The translations under genes were made by a program, and so were the position numbers. The notes beneath the pieces are model-generated. The model ran no database searches, was not told where the DNA came from, and saw only the letters and a list, made by a program, of their open reading frames with translations. Below, piece after piece: positions 40,161 through 57,400 of a stretch of 64,000 bases of DNA. The first letter of the stretch is position 1. Each line of letters opens with the position of its first letter. This DNA comes from Monomorium pharaonis. Its lineage: Eukaryota > Arthropoda > Insecta > Hymenoptera > Formicidae. The stretch is from the NCBI RefSeq assembly GCF_013373865.1, contig NC_050470.1:25016856-25080855 (forward strand). Direction: 5' to 3'.

Positions 40161-40905
40161 TTAACTTTTGGAAGAATTTATTGCCACGTGTCTAAGAAAA
40201 CTCAATTTTGGAGGCATTTTATTTATTTCGTAGTCTACGAATATATTGTATATTATTTTTTAATACAATTCTTGATATACGATTAAAAAATTATATTGCA
40301 ATCTTCTTTGCATCTTTTGTGTCTACCGACTTTATTAGTAGAATTAATTCACATATCATAAAATTAAAAACCGCGGTTCTTCCATCGCAGCTTAATTTTT
40401 GCACATATATAGACATATTGCATTTGCACTAGAGAATCACACGACTTATCTAATTTGTCTTTATTAAAATGATGTAACAATAACAAGAAAGCAATAACAA
40501 TCGAACACTAAAGGTCTTCAGGAACATGATCACACTTTACTTTGTACACTTAACGAAGATGTTATTATGACTTGACTTATCAGTAATCAGTCCAGTGTTG
40601 CTCTTACAAATTCAATTATGTTTGTATAATCTATCAGTATAATCTACCATCCAGGTAGGTATACATTACATTATTCTACGAACTGCTTCACTAAATTATT
40701 CTTTAATATTCTTTAAAATTCAACATATCTAAAACAATGACTTTAATATATTTAATAAAATATTTGTTTTACTTTAATCTCTTTTTCTTTCTGTAAATTT
40801 AAATTTAAATTTAAATTTTTAATAGAAAGATATACAAGATTTTAAGGATATTTCCTAGTAAAGGTTAAAGTATCTATACAGAATAACACAATAGTGACTT
40901 TACCA
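40161..40905. other. convergent 3' intergenic region
   Basis: AT-rich DNA between the stop codons of WDR1 (plus) and the BTB zinc-finger gene (minus). It presumably holds both 3' UTRs. No further gene seen. Confidence 0.6.
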
Positions 40906-42135
40906 TCACATTATTGATGGTTTTGATGTATTATACCGTGGACGTTTTTGAGAAGAAGCTACCGGATGTCTGTAGGATACGTGTTTCCGGAGAGCATCTC
41001 GTGATCGTGAGACATGCGAACACGACGTGCAACTGTACGAGCTGTTACTATGCGTCTCCATATGCACTCGCAGGTTGTACTGATTACTCAATTGTTTACC
41101 ACAGATAAGACAAGTGACACTGGATTTGTTGTAAGTCTGGGAGGTTCTACTTGGCGCAGATGCTGTGAGCAACTTGAAACTCGCGTCCCACACGGCCGAC
41201 GGTTTTACATCTTCTATGGGTGTTACCTGGTCGTCCACGATCGATGTTGTCTCGTCTGTTATATTTTCCGAGTAGCCTCTATCTATATACTTATTAATAG
41301 ATACGTTAACAGGAACAGCCGATTTTTCCCTTTGGTTTAGCTTCGCATTTATCGAGTAATAGGGTTTCGTCTTCACGCAGTATGATATACTTTCTTGATC
41401 GTTGCTAGGTTCTTCATCTTCTAAATTATCCGTTACTTTAAGCAATGGTACAGATTCCGACGATCCAGTAGCTATAATATTATCTTTTGATTCCGTCTTT
41501 ATTATCTCTTCGTTCAGTCTTTCCTGAGGTTGCATTATTGGAGATTGCACATACAAGCCATTATCCTGTCCCGAATTTTTCTGAAATAAAACATGCATAA
41601 TCATATAATTACATTACATAATTATCAATAGTTTTCTATTAAAAACATTGCATCAAAAGACCCATTTTAAAATAATTTAAAAGTGTATTATATATTATGC
41701 GATGTCATACGCTTTATCGTCTATATGCATTTATATTAAAAGTGTGTTAGACAATATGACAGTAATATTAAGTAAATATTCACACTATTATAAAGATTTA
41801 TGCACAAGAATCCAAATCTTTCAACAATTGTGAACGTATTATTTAACTTTTACAGTATGAATATTGATGATAACAATGAACATATTTTTCAAGAACAAAA
41901 TTTAAGAAAATAAGTTTAAAACAATTCCATATATATTATACAACAGGTTATGCATTGCGCATTAATTACCTTTTTTGAAATTTATCTATAGTTATTTAAA
42001 ATCAATATTAAAACATGTTACTTAAGGATATTTAGCATGATAATTTTTAAAACATTGTTTTTCTGTTTTTATATTGTTAGTTTCAGAAATATACATTTTT
42101 TTAACAATAAGTGTTCTTAAGAAAATATCTAATCT

Positions 42136-42179
<44 letters not shown>

Positions 42180-43707
42180 CATTTAGTTAAGAGTTGCATT
42201 CTAACAGTTTAGCACATAAAAATCTAAGATCATTAACCATATCTAAAATTCATTTACAAACATTATTGTATCTATAATAAGTTTTCACACATTTTCTTTT
42301 TTTTTACCTAATAAAAATTTGAAATTATAAAATTAGTGCTAAATGTTTGTTATCGTCACACTTGACTAAATTGTTAAGCATTACATTGTACTGCGAAAAA
42401 AACATAAGTGTTGTATAGAATCGCCGTTCTAATTCTTCGGTAATAATATAGTTTTAGTAATTTAGAGATTCATGGAAGAGGCTATTTTAGATATACCTGT
42501 AAAGTCATTCTATGGGGTAAGGTTCCATGGGATGCATCCACTTGCATTTAGTTGCAACACACACAACGATCTTGATCTCGTGGATATCGTTTTTATTCAT
42601 TATCGTTCCTTCGATGCATGTACGAACATAATATGTGTAGCAGTATAATTCCTTCGTGAAGTACTTCTTGAGGAACGACAGTGAATGTGTTTAAGTAACC
42701 TGAACAAAACAACACGATCAGGGTAATATAAAGAGATTAAGTAAGGAACAAGCGAACGCGCGAATTTTGCTTCGTTCTTCGTTCTGCTGAATAAGTAACG
42801 AAAGAAATTAATTATCTGTGTAAATTATCTGTGTAATTAATTATCTTTGTAAAAATATCTGTGACAATGTGAAAATTCTGTAATTTTTTTTAATATATAT
42901 GGTCAAAAACATGCATGTTACAAGGATAGCGTTTACAATAATATACATGTCTAGTATGTGGTACATAGAATTTATATCATGATTTACAGATAAGGCAAAT
43001 TCTTTGTAAAATTGCTTACAGCTCTAATAAATGCTTACAACACTTACTGCTATCGCATACATATTAGATATTATAAATATCTTTAATATGCAAAGTGTTA
43101 TAGTTTTAAATAAGTTTGAAAATAATATTGACTTGTTTCATTAAGAAGCAACATTATTTAAGAGCTATTGATTATACAGATACTATTAATCAAATATTAC
43201 AATGCATAAACAGTTGTATATCAATGTTAATGCTAAATTTTAAAAAAAAAGGAAAATGTGAAGGGAAAATTGTGATTTAGAATGGTGTAACTAATAAAAA
43301 ATACTAATAAAATATATGCATAAGTTTTGCATATATTACATACTGGCTGTATTGTTAAGCACATTAACAATACAGTTTGTGCAAATTTGCAACGGATATA
43401 TTTGTAAAATGTTTTGTACATATTTATAAGGAATAGTAAAACTTGTTAAAAGGAATCATATTTCTAACGGCGCTTAAGAAACACATGCTTTATTATAAAC
43501 AATTAAAGATTTTCATTTGAGAACAAGCGTATTAAAGAGATTAAATATTATTCATGCTAATTACCTTAAGTACTAAAAAAACCACGCCATTAATACAATA
43601 ATCGCAATCTTTATTTCCGAATATGTTAGTGTAATAATATCATTATATAATAAATCGTACATATTTTATACATATATACACATATGTATACATACAATAC
43701 ATATATA

Positions 43708-43769
<62 letters not shown>

Positions 43770-44989
43770 TATATTTATAGTAATATTATCTATTTCTTAT
43801 GCACAATCATCAAGCCTGATTAAATGCTCAATCTAAACTTGAAATTTAATAATAAAAATCGTATTTCTATGATTTGTACATCAAATACAGATCTTTTTAA
43901 TATTTCAGAAATTATGAATATAAAAAATAAAAATTAGTACATAATGCACTTAGAATAAGATGTGTATTACTTTATATATATCATTATATAATTCTTTATA
44001 TCAGATACAAAAACAAAATTAAATGTACAATGTAAACAACTTTCACAAATTATTTTATATAATGCCAAAGTGCTAACATAAAAAATAAAAATTAAAAAAT
44101 TAATGAGTTAAAAATGAACAAGTGCATTAAAAAAACAAATTAAATACAGAGAATATTGCATAATTTTTTAATGCAATATGTAAGCTTTTATGTATAAACT
44201 TTTCTGATACTTTAAAGCTCCTATATTTTTTAACGTTGTATTCTTAAAAATAAGTGAGAAAACTTACCCCAGCCATGTCAGCTAATCCACAAATATGCAA
44301 AGTATCGGCCATAGCTAAAAGTGCAGGTAATTGTTCTTGATAAATATTCACTTCTCCATTATACATAAACTTGACCAGAGCCCACAAATTTGCATATTCC
44401 ATGCCTGGCAGCACAATGACCGGATGTTGCAAGGAACCCAAGTTCTAAAAATTTATTCGTAAAGTAAATTCTTATCTTACTATTAATATAAACATGTTAA
44501 TATAAATTAAGTTATACATTTACTGCAATATATAAGTAATATTGATATAAAATTCAACTTCATATTGCAACTCGAATTTATTTAAGAATCTATTATATTT
44601 AACTTATTCAAGCAATAAAATTAACAAATTAACAAATATTTTCATTCTCGCATATGTTATGTGTTATTATTACTTTAAAAAAACAAGTAATAAAAATAAT
44701 ACAACATTATATTTAAAGTAAAATTAAAAAAATATTTAGATGTCCATTATATTATCAATAGATCAATACATTTGTGCAATTGAGACATTTTTATATGTAT
44801 AAATACCTTGAAGAGTTCTTTAAAGTAATAACTACAAGCCGAGAGTATGATTCTATGAGCACGTATATGTTTACCACCGGCGCTAAGTGTGACATCTGTT
44901 AAATCACCTCCGTCGAGCAGCTGTGGAAGCGAGCTCAAAAGAGTATTTTGAAAATTGTGCCATCGTAAACAGAACTGTTGGCCTTCCAT
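40906..44989 (-). CDS. BTB/POZ and C2H2 zinc-finger transcription factor (TTK/Broad-type)
   Basis: Three coding exons on the minus strand: 44807-44989, 44268-44444 and 40906-41580, giving 344 aa. The BTB domain fills the first two exons. It opens with QFCLRWHNFQNTLLSSLPQL, continues DLTDVTLSAGGKHIRAHRI and LSACSYYFKELFK, and ends with FMYNGEVNIYQEQLPALL, the signature of the insect TTK/BAB subgroup. A long acidic, Ser-rich linker (121-275) leads to two C2H2 fingers: Cys277, Cys280, His293, His297 and Cys304, Cys307, His320, His325. Such proteins dimerise through BTB and bind DNA through the finger pair. I cannot match it to a named fly gene. The ATG has strong context and follows a 3' splice site (exon begins at 45000), so there is an untranslated upstream exon, probably in the CpG-rich 45200-45900. 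The 2.7-kb last intron contains a candidate cassette exon (42497-42699). Confidence 0.93.
42141..42175. repeat. poly-A tract
   Basis: 35 consecutive A on the plus strand, inside the last intron of the BTB zinc-finger gene. It may be the tail of a lost retroposed copy, but nothing recognisable precedes it. Confidence 0.9.
42497..42699 (-). other. candidate alternative (truncating) exon of the BTB gene
   Basis: On the minus strand a pyrimidine-rich stretch ending TTTTGTTCAG at 42700 is a good acceptor, and TTTACAG followed by GTATAT at 42496 is a good donor, bounding 203 bases. Joined in phase to the BTB exon the product would read V-T-stop. With an alternative acceptor inside (exon 42505-42666) a 53-codon frame containing HEIKIVVCVATKCKWMHP would end the protein at 42505. 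Either form would make a BTB-only protein without fingers. This is an inference from splice signals only. Confidence 0.3.
43701..43766. repeat. (ACAT)n/(TA)n microsatellite
   Basis: About eight ACAT/ATAC units passing into about 15 TA units, inside the last intron of the BTB gene. Confidence 0.9.
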
Positions 44990-47690
44990 GTTGCTGCCTG
45001 CTGTAAAAAGAAAAGGATCTCATGTTAAGACGTTGCATTTCACAAAAAGTTATCAGGATCAAATCTTTTTCATCTTACGAACAGATAAGAAAGAAAAGAA
45101 CAAGACACCAGTTCATAGAGAAATGCACGCAATTGAATTTTAGGGGCACGTAATCTTTATTTGCACAAAAGTTGCTTTCTCGCGGAGGAACAGAGCAATA
45201 TCAGCAGTGAAGGATACTTTACCGCACGATGCTCAGTTTAAATCCGTGCTCGTCCACTCGATCGTTAAATATCGCTCGCGTAATCAGGCACGTAAAAGTT
45301 CGACCCTCTCGCCGTGCAGGTTGTGCATAAAATTGCCGTCACGAAATTGCAGGGCAAAGGGGGATTCTCTTCGGCTCTCTCAATTCGCGAGGGACAGATC
45401 TATTACTAATCGCGAACGCGAGATTGCGATGTAAGGGAGGTGGGCTAATTCGAGAGAGAAAGAGAGAAGGAGGGAGGGAGGGAGAGAGAGAGAGAGAGAG
45501 ACAGAGAGAGAGAGATGCACAGAGACACAATACTATTTATTTAATCAGGCACTCTGTGCAGGTTCCAGCCAAATCTATTATTGTACTCAGGTATGGCTGG
45601 AAAAGGACGGCCGTTACGTCCCCGCGACTCGCGACAGCTCAGTAACTCGCGATGACGACTTGCTGACGCCGATCCAGGGAGGCCGTGGCGTCAACTCGCG
45701 GTCGGGAGATCAGCGGGGAGACCTCGAGAGTCCGCGTTCGTCGTGTCTTACTTTACCTCGTGAAAAATCGCCCCGTCCACCACAAACGACCGTTCTCAGC
45801 GCGACACTACTCTTCTGTCCTCTCTCAGCTGGCGAGCGCCATAATCGCGATTAGCGCGGAGCACTCGACCACGAGAGGAACTAAAATCGCACGAATGATC
45901 GACAGAAGACACTCGGCCACCTGTCGACGTCACTTCGAAACGAATTCATTGCAGCTATTTGACATGATTTTTCTAAGCAATCTACCTTTGAAGGGTAATT
46001 TCGAAATTCACTGATTAATTTAAATCTTCGTTATCTCTCATTTTTTTCTCTTTATGTTAAATCACGAAAAACTAATTCTATCTTCTATAATACTAAAATA
46101 TTACAGCTAATTCTCTATTCGTTAAAAATAATACAATTTATTTAATATAGTTAATCCTGATTAAATAGCTCTCAGCAAAATTTTCAATTATAAATTTATC
46201 TCTAATGTAACTTCCCCTTCTGTGTTGAATGAAAAAAAAAACTGATAATTCTATCTTAATGCTACATTGCACAAATATCGGACCAATCTTTCCATCTTCG
46301 ATTAGCTTGATCGATTGATTAAATTTAATCCATTGAATGATGAACAAAAGATTTATTGTTTCCACATTAAAGAGATAATGCAATTAAATATACGTAAACT
46401 GAAATATATAGGTACATAATAAACGTTATAGGTAGGAAGAAAAGGAGGAGAGATGGCAAATTTTGAACTTGAAGTTTTGTTATCTATATACATTTTCACG
46501 ATTCAGCTGTCTTTCTATATACATATATATGATATATATCTGAGTAATCGCAATATACCTATGTGCGTGTATATAACCTGTACTTCATACATAATTTTTC
46601 TTTTCATACTTGTATATTTATCCGTTCTTCGCTGTTTTTTAATGCAGCAAATATAAATAGAGAAATAAATTCAGTCATATGAGTAAGTTTGCAAATAAAC
46701 GATTAAAAGATAGCATATGTTATATCTCTTTGATTGATGATCGATGTGTCTTGAGCTTTACATTTCTAATTATTTCAGTTATACATTTTGGCAAGATTTA
46801 TTTTATATTTAAAATATATTGCTTTTCGCATTTAAATTACAATAACAATTTGCTTAACATTAATTAATCTAATATCTAAAATAATAAGTAATGCAAATTA
46901 TTTTTTTAGGTGACATATACACCATGACTTATTAATCTAAGGTTCAATAAAGATATAGAAGAAATAATTTGTGTGATATCCTAGCAAAATAAGATCTTAA
47001 ATCTATGAGCCATAAATTCATTAATAAATCAATTTGATTTTATGGTGCAATACCTAAGAATATTAAATTAATTCTGTTTCTTTAATAATTATATTATGTG
47101 CTCCATGTGCTATTTATATATATAAATATGACTTAAAAAATGGATCAATTATGCTTCATTTATTGGAATACTCATTGGCAATATAACACATGAGATATAA
47201 GATAGCATATATATAAAAAATAACATATAAGAAGCATTAGGTAAGAATGTTAGGTGTATTAAATGTATTTATATTTGTTATTATTTTTAGTTATTTTACA
47301 TACACACACGTACATTATATAAAACATTACTTTTTTTACATATCTATTGTATATTGGCAATAAGATTTTTAATGCACAAGCTACAAATTTATTTATTTTT
47401 TATTATTTTATTTATTATACTTTATATATTTCTCTTATATTTTAATTTAATAAAATATTTGTTTAATAATTTCAATAAAATATAAGTTTTAAAACTATAA
47501 GAAATTATTCTTATAGTAAAACTTATGTTTTATTAAAGTTAAAATATAATCAACCATTATTTAGTGAATAATTAATTAATATTAATTTGCTTATTGTACA
47601 GAAATTTTCTTAATCTTAAAAAAATATATATAATTAATTTAAGAAGACAAACAATTTAAAATAAGCTTAAAATTTATTTATATAAATGTG
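44990..47690. other. BTB gene leader and AT-rich intergenic DNA
   Basis: A splice acceptor at 45001-45002 (minus strand) shows that the BTB mRNA has an upstream untranslated exon. The CpG-rich block of about 45180-45950 is the likely promoter. From about 46000 to 47690 the DNA is strongly AT-rich with no gene I can support. Confidence 0.5.
45451..45516. repeat. GA/GGGA microsatellite
   Basis: GAGA, GGGA and GAGA blocks with interruptions within the presumed promoter region of the BTB gene. Confidence 0.85.
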
Positions 47691-47693
47691 AAA

Positions 47694-47955
47694 ATGCCCA
47701 ACTGTAGGTTGTGTGGTAAAGAGGAAGAAACTAGCCTTCACATTCTTGGGGACTGCCCAGCATTGATCGGACCAAGAACATGCCTGCTGGGCTCAGGTTT
47801 TCTGGAACCAAACCAGGTGAGGCAGCTGCCTGTAGGGAATCTGCTCCGCTTTTGGAAAGAAGCGGGGTCTCGCTAGGGCAGCTGATAACGGGGAAGCACA
47901 ATGGACTCGGTTTGAGTGCCAAAGTGAGCTTTGTAGGAAGACTGTCCCCGACACA

Positions 47956-48010
<55 letters not shown>
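47694..48010 (+). mobile_element. 5'-truncated non-LTR retrotransposon fragment with (TTA)n tail
   Basis: A frame from 47694 to 47876 encodes the C-terminal end of a LINE-type ORF2: CRLCGKEEETSLHILGDCP, with the Cys-X2-Cys...His-X4-Cys knuckle, then FLEPNQ and LLRFWKEAG before a stop. That is the usual end of such a polyprotein in insects. No reverse transcriptase or endonuclease precedes it, so the copy is cut at its 5' end. About 80 bases of 3' UTR lead into a (TTA)n run at 47956-48010; a TAA-type tail is typical of I-like elements. It is a dead copy. Confidence 0.8.
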
Positions 48011-48011
<1 letters not shown>

Positions 48012-48034
48012 ATGCGGAAATATTTTAGAGTTAC

Positions 48035-48183
48035 GGGCCCAGACACAGATTTTTTCATAACACATAAAAGAATCAATCTGAGATCTTTATTTCTATCCTG
48101 GAGAGAGAAATAAACGATTCTGATTGATTGATTCTGTTATGCGTTATGCATTATGCGTTATGCAAAAGTCTGTGCTACGGCCC
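48035..48183. mobile_element. palindromic MITE with GGGCC...CACAGA ends
   Basis: The left arm GGGCCCAGACACAGATTTTT continues CATAACACATAA and AGAATCAATC. The right arm is its imperfect inverse, with extra ATGCGTTATGC repeats, ending AAAGTCTGTGCTACGGCCC. The centre also pairs (TTTATTTCT with AGAAATAAA), so nearly the whole 149 bp folds into one hairpin. It lies 25 bases after the retrotransposon's TTA tail. Confidence 0.75.
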
Positions 48184-48610
48184 TTGTATGTATTTTTTTT
48201 CGTAATTAGCTCCTCGTATTATAGGTGGCGCAGAACATTCTGATAAAAGCATATTATAAGTGTACGCGAGTGCAGTATGAAGAGTGAAGATAATAAGAGT
48301 GTTGCAAGACTGATCATTGGATGACATCTGTCTTTTGTGATAAATAATTGGATGGATCTCAGGTAGTAATTATTAAAACAAGATTCAAATGTATTAAATA
48401 ACGAAAAGCATATTATTTATTTTATGATTTATAATATAGTTTTAATACAGAAGTTTTTGATTAAAATAAGTATATTATTTATTTATAACATTTATTGTGT
48501 CTTTTAATAAATAAATTAATATCTTTTTTACAGTTATACATATTGAAAATTTTTTTACACGTACTGATATAACGTATATTTATTAAATAAAAAGCAGATA
48601 TTTATACATT

Positions 48611-51916
<3,306 letters not shown>

Positions 51917-54441
51917 ACTTTTTATTCTATATTAGTAGATATCAACATAGTATTATCAAAGTGAATAAATATTAGGTACGACGAAATATGTTATTTATAT
52001 TTCAAAATCAGTACGAACTAATTATGAATCAGAAAACTCTTAATTTTTTAAAAGTAATGGTTCGAGATATTAAATATGTATATATATATCAATATATAAT
52101 ATATAATATCAATTATATATATTTGTATCTGATGTATAATTTTTATAAAATTTATGTGAGAGAAGTGCTATATTACAATCTTGTTGCACAATTTCTCAAT
52201 TATTTTTTGGTTAAAAAATATATACGTTGAATATTAATTGCATGTTATTGTGAAGGAAATATACAAGAAGGAAAAATCAAGGAAATAATCTACATAGTCT
52301 TAATATGTCATTGTCTTTTAATATTATAGTATTGGTTTTATTATTTGTATATAGCTATACAGAAAAATCACGTTTACAATTATAAAATCGTTTAATGCTC
52401 AAGCTCGATTGCGAGTCGGACGATTTCCTCGATAGCGCGATTCTAAATGTGTTATTCTCGACCGCGTTTACTACTATTAAAAACCGCATTTCTCCGATAC
52501 ATAACAAGTTTCAAACGATTTCTCAATTATATCACAGAAATACAGACTTTTAATTCGAGTGACAATTTGAAGACATACAATTACAAAACCGTGTTCGTAA
52601 TGGGTGATCGAAAAATTTGTAGAAATCATGTAAAAACCTATGCGTAAACGCTAATTAGAAACGATCAAGTTTTTTTAATCATCTCTGACTGATTTCTCAA
52701 AGAGAAAGAAATCGACGGTTACGTTCCTCTGAGCGATACATACGCATATCTTGTCATTTCTTATAATTCTATTTACAGTTTTTGTAATTGTTGTTTATAA
52801 CACTTAAAACTACTGTAAGAATTAATACAGTGTTATTATAAAATGATTATAGCTATTTATATTCATATCTCATCGATCTAAAAAGTGTATAACAAAGTCT
52901 ACAGCATTACAACAATTAATAATAAGAAGCACTCTGTGCTTATTATCGGTAACAATTGACATATAAAAAAATCTTTGTTAGATGTTGGTGCAACAAATAA
53001 ATTAAAAAAACGACAATTAAAATATTAATAATATAATATTTGATAATAGAAAGTAACATTATTATACACAAGTATTAACATATTTCTGGTAATATATACA
53101 AAGTTATATTCAAAGATAAAATAAATATTTGATAATAATTTGATAAAACACGATATAATGCCGTAGATTGAAAAATCGAGATGTTTCTTTAATATTTCAA
53201 GAAATACAATAACTCCTCATTACGTTAGGCACAAATATTTCTATACTACTAAGTAGCATATTCATTCTAAAATGTGTTTATAACACGGAAAATTTTCATT
53301 ATTATTCACTATATAAATTGAAAACTTGGTTTTCAATTATGTTCAGTACTTAAGGTTTGGGCTTGTTAAAGGTCTTAACAATTGTAAGAAAAGATTTGCA
53401 ACTTTGCAGCGCAATAGAAATCGTCTTAGATCCATTTAGCGTCCGAAGAAATGGTTAAAAAGCCACGAAAATCCATTTCCTTCGACATTAAATAATCCTA
53501 AATCCTTTCTCTGGTGCCAAGTTAACCCTGTTAATGCAAGACTCTAAAATTAGTTCTATTTAATATTGATATCAAGAACGCAAAATCATAAAGCGTTCCT
53601 GACACGGAATCGAATCTTTTCGGCCGGGAGAACGCGTGGATTATTTGAGTTATAAAAAATTTGGAATGGAGATGCAAAAGAGAGCGACAAAAACACACGC
53701 CACGTTCGACTCAATTCGAGAACTTGTAAATCTCTCGTTTATACCTAGAACCGATATAAAATCCGTGTATTCTCGATATGTTTCTAGCTACATGTATATG
53801 TACGTTCGACTACTCTGTAATATTTGATATCTAGACCAGCGCCACACCATTATATCCGTAAATCTCGAAGATTGTCCATAAATTTTTGTAAACTTGTACT
53901 TGTTGCTTTGCATCAGGTATCTGGATTATTGCGTGTATTGTCACACGCGCTATATCATCGAATGCTCGGAAATCTTTCGACAATAATCTTATCATTTCTA
54001 GATTGCTACCTAGTATCGATCAGTATTGATAATGTATCGTTCTTAGATACGCACCGCTTTTCAGTTATGCTACAATTTTTCTTAATCACTGTTAAAATAT
54101 GTTTTCTCTAAGCTTCAATAACTTCAATTTCAAAACTCTTTGAAATAAAAAATCAAGAATTGTAACTTTCTTCAGTCCTCATGCGGTATCCTTTTGCGGA
54201 TAATTTTTACTTATGAAATCACTACTAAGCTTTCATATTTTTACACGTCTAATATTGGTCCGCTGATACCGATCGATGTTTCGAATTTCTTTCGATTCTT
54301 GTAAAGAGAATGAACCTTATTGCGTTAAAATCACCGAATTTTGAATGTTCAACATATCGCAGAATAAAATTGCTCATTGTGTAGACCATAAGGTATCAAC
54401 ACGTGCGCCGTTTTTTTTCATAGATGCATGAAATGCCGTTA
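51917..54441. other. convergent intergenic region between the SLC19 and WDSUB1-like genes
   Basis: Both neighbours end here. The DNA is AT-rich; slightly CpG-richer parts lie near 52390-52740 and 53340-53900. The short frames show no recognisable protein. It presumably contains the two 3' UTRs. Confidence 0.5.
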
Positions 54442-57400
54442 CTATTGTGGTCCTTCTCCGTGAAGTAGAGTGAGTATAGCGTTTCTGAGAGCGAAATTCG
54501 GAGTAAAGGTAGTATCGTGTAACGGCTCGTTCGTCATTGGACTGGTGTATTTTCCACATAGGAACCATTCATTTATGGCTGCTCTCTCATAAGTAAATCC
54601 ATCTAGAAATAATAATCGTTCACAATTAGATTTATCAAAATAGATATCACACAGATCTTTCAAACATTTTTCTAATAACGAAATGTTTCCTATATTTTTA
54701 CCTGAGCACTGCACAGGTTCTTTCATTATCTCATGCGTTATAGGACACAAGAATTCATGAGGAATCTCAGACTCATCTATATTCTCCATAATGTTGCAAT
54801 CTTCACGCTTCAGCCAATATAATTGCTTCTTCAATATTTCCACCGCCTACAAAATATTTCGAATTTGTAATAAGTTCGATATAAAATACACTATACAAAA
54901 AATCATCGTAATGTCGTGCACTGCACCTCTTCATCGTCTTCAATTTCCAATCGAGATATTAATTCGTTCTCTGACACAGATAGCAAATGCCGTCCAGTTA
55001 TTCCCAGAGCAAGCACTTTCCGGGACAATCTGGATAATTCAATGTCGTTTAGCCATTTCAAAGTATCATACAGTTTCCAGTCTGCGACCTAAGTAACAAA
55101 ATTTTTTTATCAAATATTATTCGACTCGTATGTTTCGCTCATTTTGTATGATCTACAACTGATTCAATAAAACGTTAAACTACTGACCCTCTTTTTTTTG
55201 TTTCTTAAGCTATCCATCAAATTACTTTGTGATACTAATTGCTGAGGCACCTTCCAAACCAAGACGGTCTTGTCCAATGCACCTAAGAATAATTATCATT
55301 ATGGTTAATTAAAATACTGATATTTTTTCTATGTGAAGTATGACGACAAGTTCTAAATAAATTTTTAAGCTTAAAGATTTATAGAATTTGTAGAAACAAG
55401 TTTAACAAAGTAAACAGCTTATATAAGTGTGCAATTTTATAATTGAGCTGTGTATATAAATTTGTAATATTATGCAATATAGATGAGTGTCATAATAGTT
55501 TTAAGACCTGTAGCAAAAAATGACGTGTCTTCGGAAAATGCGCAAGACGTAACAAGACTATCGTGATCCTCCAGGACGTATAAACAGCTTCCGGAAAACT
55601 ATGAAAGCATATTGATTCTCGTAAATATGTCCTTGTAGATTTTTTATCATGTTTTTGTCAATTGTCTCGATTGCTTACCACGCTCCATATGCGAGCTGTT
55701 CTATCTGTCGCAACGCTACCTAAAACTTCTCCATGGATGGGCGAAAAACGGACACACATTACGTTTCCACCATGTCCGGTCAAGGACTTTTTCTCTTTGT
55801 AACGCGTTCCAGTGTTGCTCGATCGAATCTCATCTGGACCAGGTAATGGCTCATTTGAAATAATTATATGCCACAGTTTAACCAACGAATCGTTACCGCA
55901 CGTCGCCAGTAGATATATTTGTTGGTTTACATCTGTGTCCCTTGCTGCAAACAATTGATTTTTATCGATGTTTGTATTATTTAATAAAGAAAAATATCCA
56001 AAAAATAGTAAAATAATTAAGAAATTTTCTTACACGAACTGCACATCAAGGAGCATGGAGTAGGACTGAAGTCGCATCCTTGGACACCTAAGTCATGACT
56101 CGCGTCGCAAACTAGCAATGCTTCGGAACCATTCTTCTCATCTAGGATATCAAAGAGACGCCAAGTACCTTCATTACATGCGGTCACTAAGTATCGGGAA
56201 TCGTGCGTGAATGCGATGGCGGATATTGCATCAGCGTGGCCTTCGAAGACACTGCAAAGTTGCCTAACGATTATTATTAACTGTCTACAAGTATAAACCT
56301 AATCTTACATTGCTTATAAAAATTGCATCGAATATATATTATATATGTGTATATATATGTATATATGTGTGTGTATTTAAAATTATATATATATATAATT
56401 TTATTATAATTTTTGTAATAATTCTTGCGTAAAAAATAAATTTTTTAAATTTAGATTATGCTAATAATTGTGATTCAAAATTTATAACTTTAGAGTATCA
56501 TCAAAACCGCCTTCTCATTTGAGAGATTCTTATTCTTTGATACTTTATCTTATAATTTTAATACATTTTTTACCAATTATGTACATACTATAATATATAG
56601 TTAATGTAATTGATTTGTTCTATTATATTGATACGTATACGCACTGCAACTGATCCATAGTTTCCACGTCCCATAACGTTGTCTTCTCATCGTCACCAGC
56701 GGTGGCAATCTTTGTGCCGTCGGGCGACCATCGACACACGCGGATGCCTGTGCAGGAATTGACGAAAGAGGATTTTGCTTGATCTCCAGTCTATTGATAA
56801 AAAAATGTCATAAGTGAGAAATCAAAAATATGATGCTATTCACAAAAAAAGATCATTACTTCTGTATTCCAAACTAAAGTCGTCCCATCGAGAGAGCAGG
56901 AGGCAAGCATTGAACCACATGGACTAAATTCCACGTAATTGACGCTGTAAGTGTGAGCGTCCAGTGGACTGAATGATTTTTCAAGTATTTTGATCACTTC
57001 CTCTCCATCCTCTTCTTCTGTTTCAATGCTCCAAATGCGCACTAATTTATCACTACAAGTAAAAAAAGAATTACATAATCAATGTAATGTCGTCAGATGT
57101 TTCGTAGTTTTGAAAACTCACCCTGACGCTGAAGCTAAAAGATTATTTCCATGGAAGGCAACGCTGTTCACCGCACCATTATGTTCCTCTAATCTTTGAA
57201 TCAATCTCACTTCGTTAGCGTATGTCTCGACATTTCTCATTAGATCGTGTTCGTGCATAGTACTCTAAAGTGAAGAAGCTTGTTAATATTTACCAATTAT
57301 TACAGATCTCTATCTACTTATGACAATTATGTTCTAAGATTTTGGTCGTAAATCGATCTTGATCATGCAGCATTTTTAGTTCATATAAATAAAATATTGT

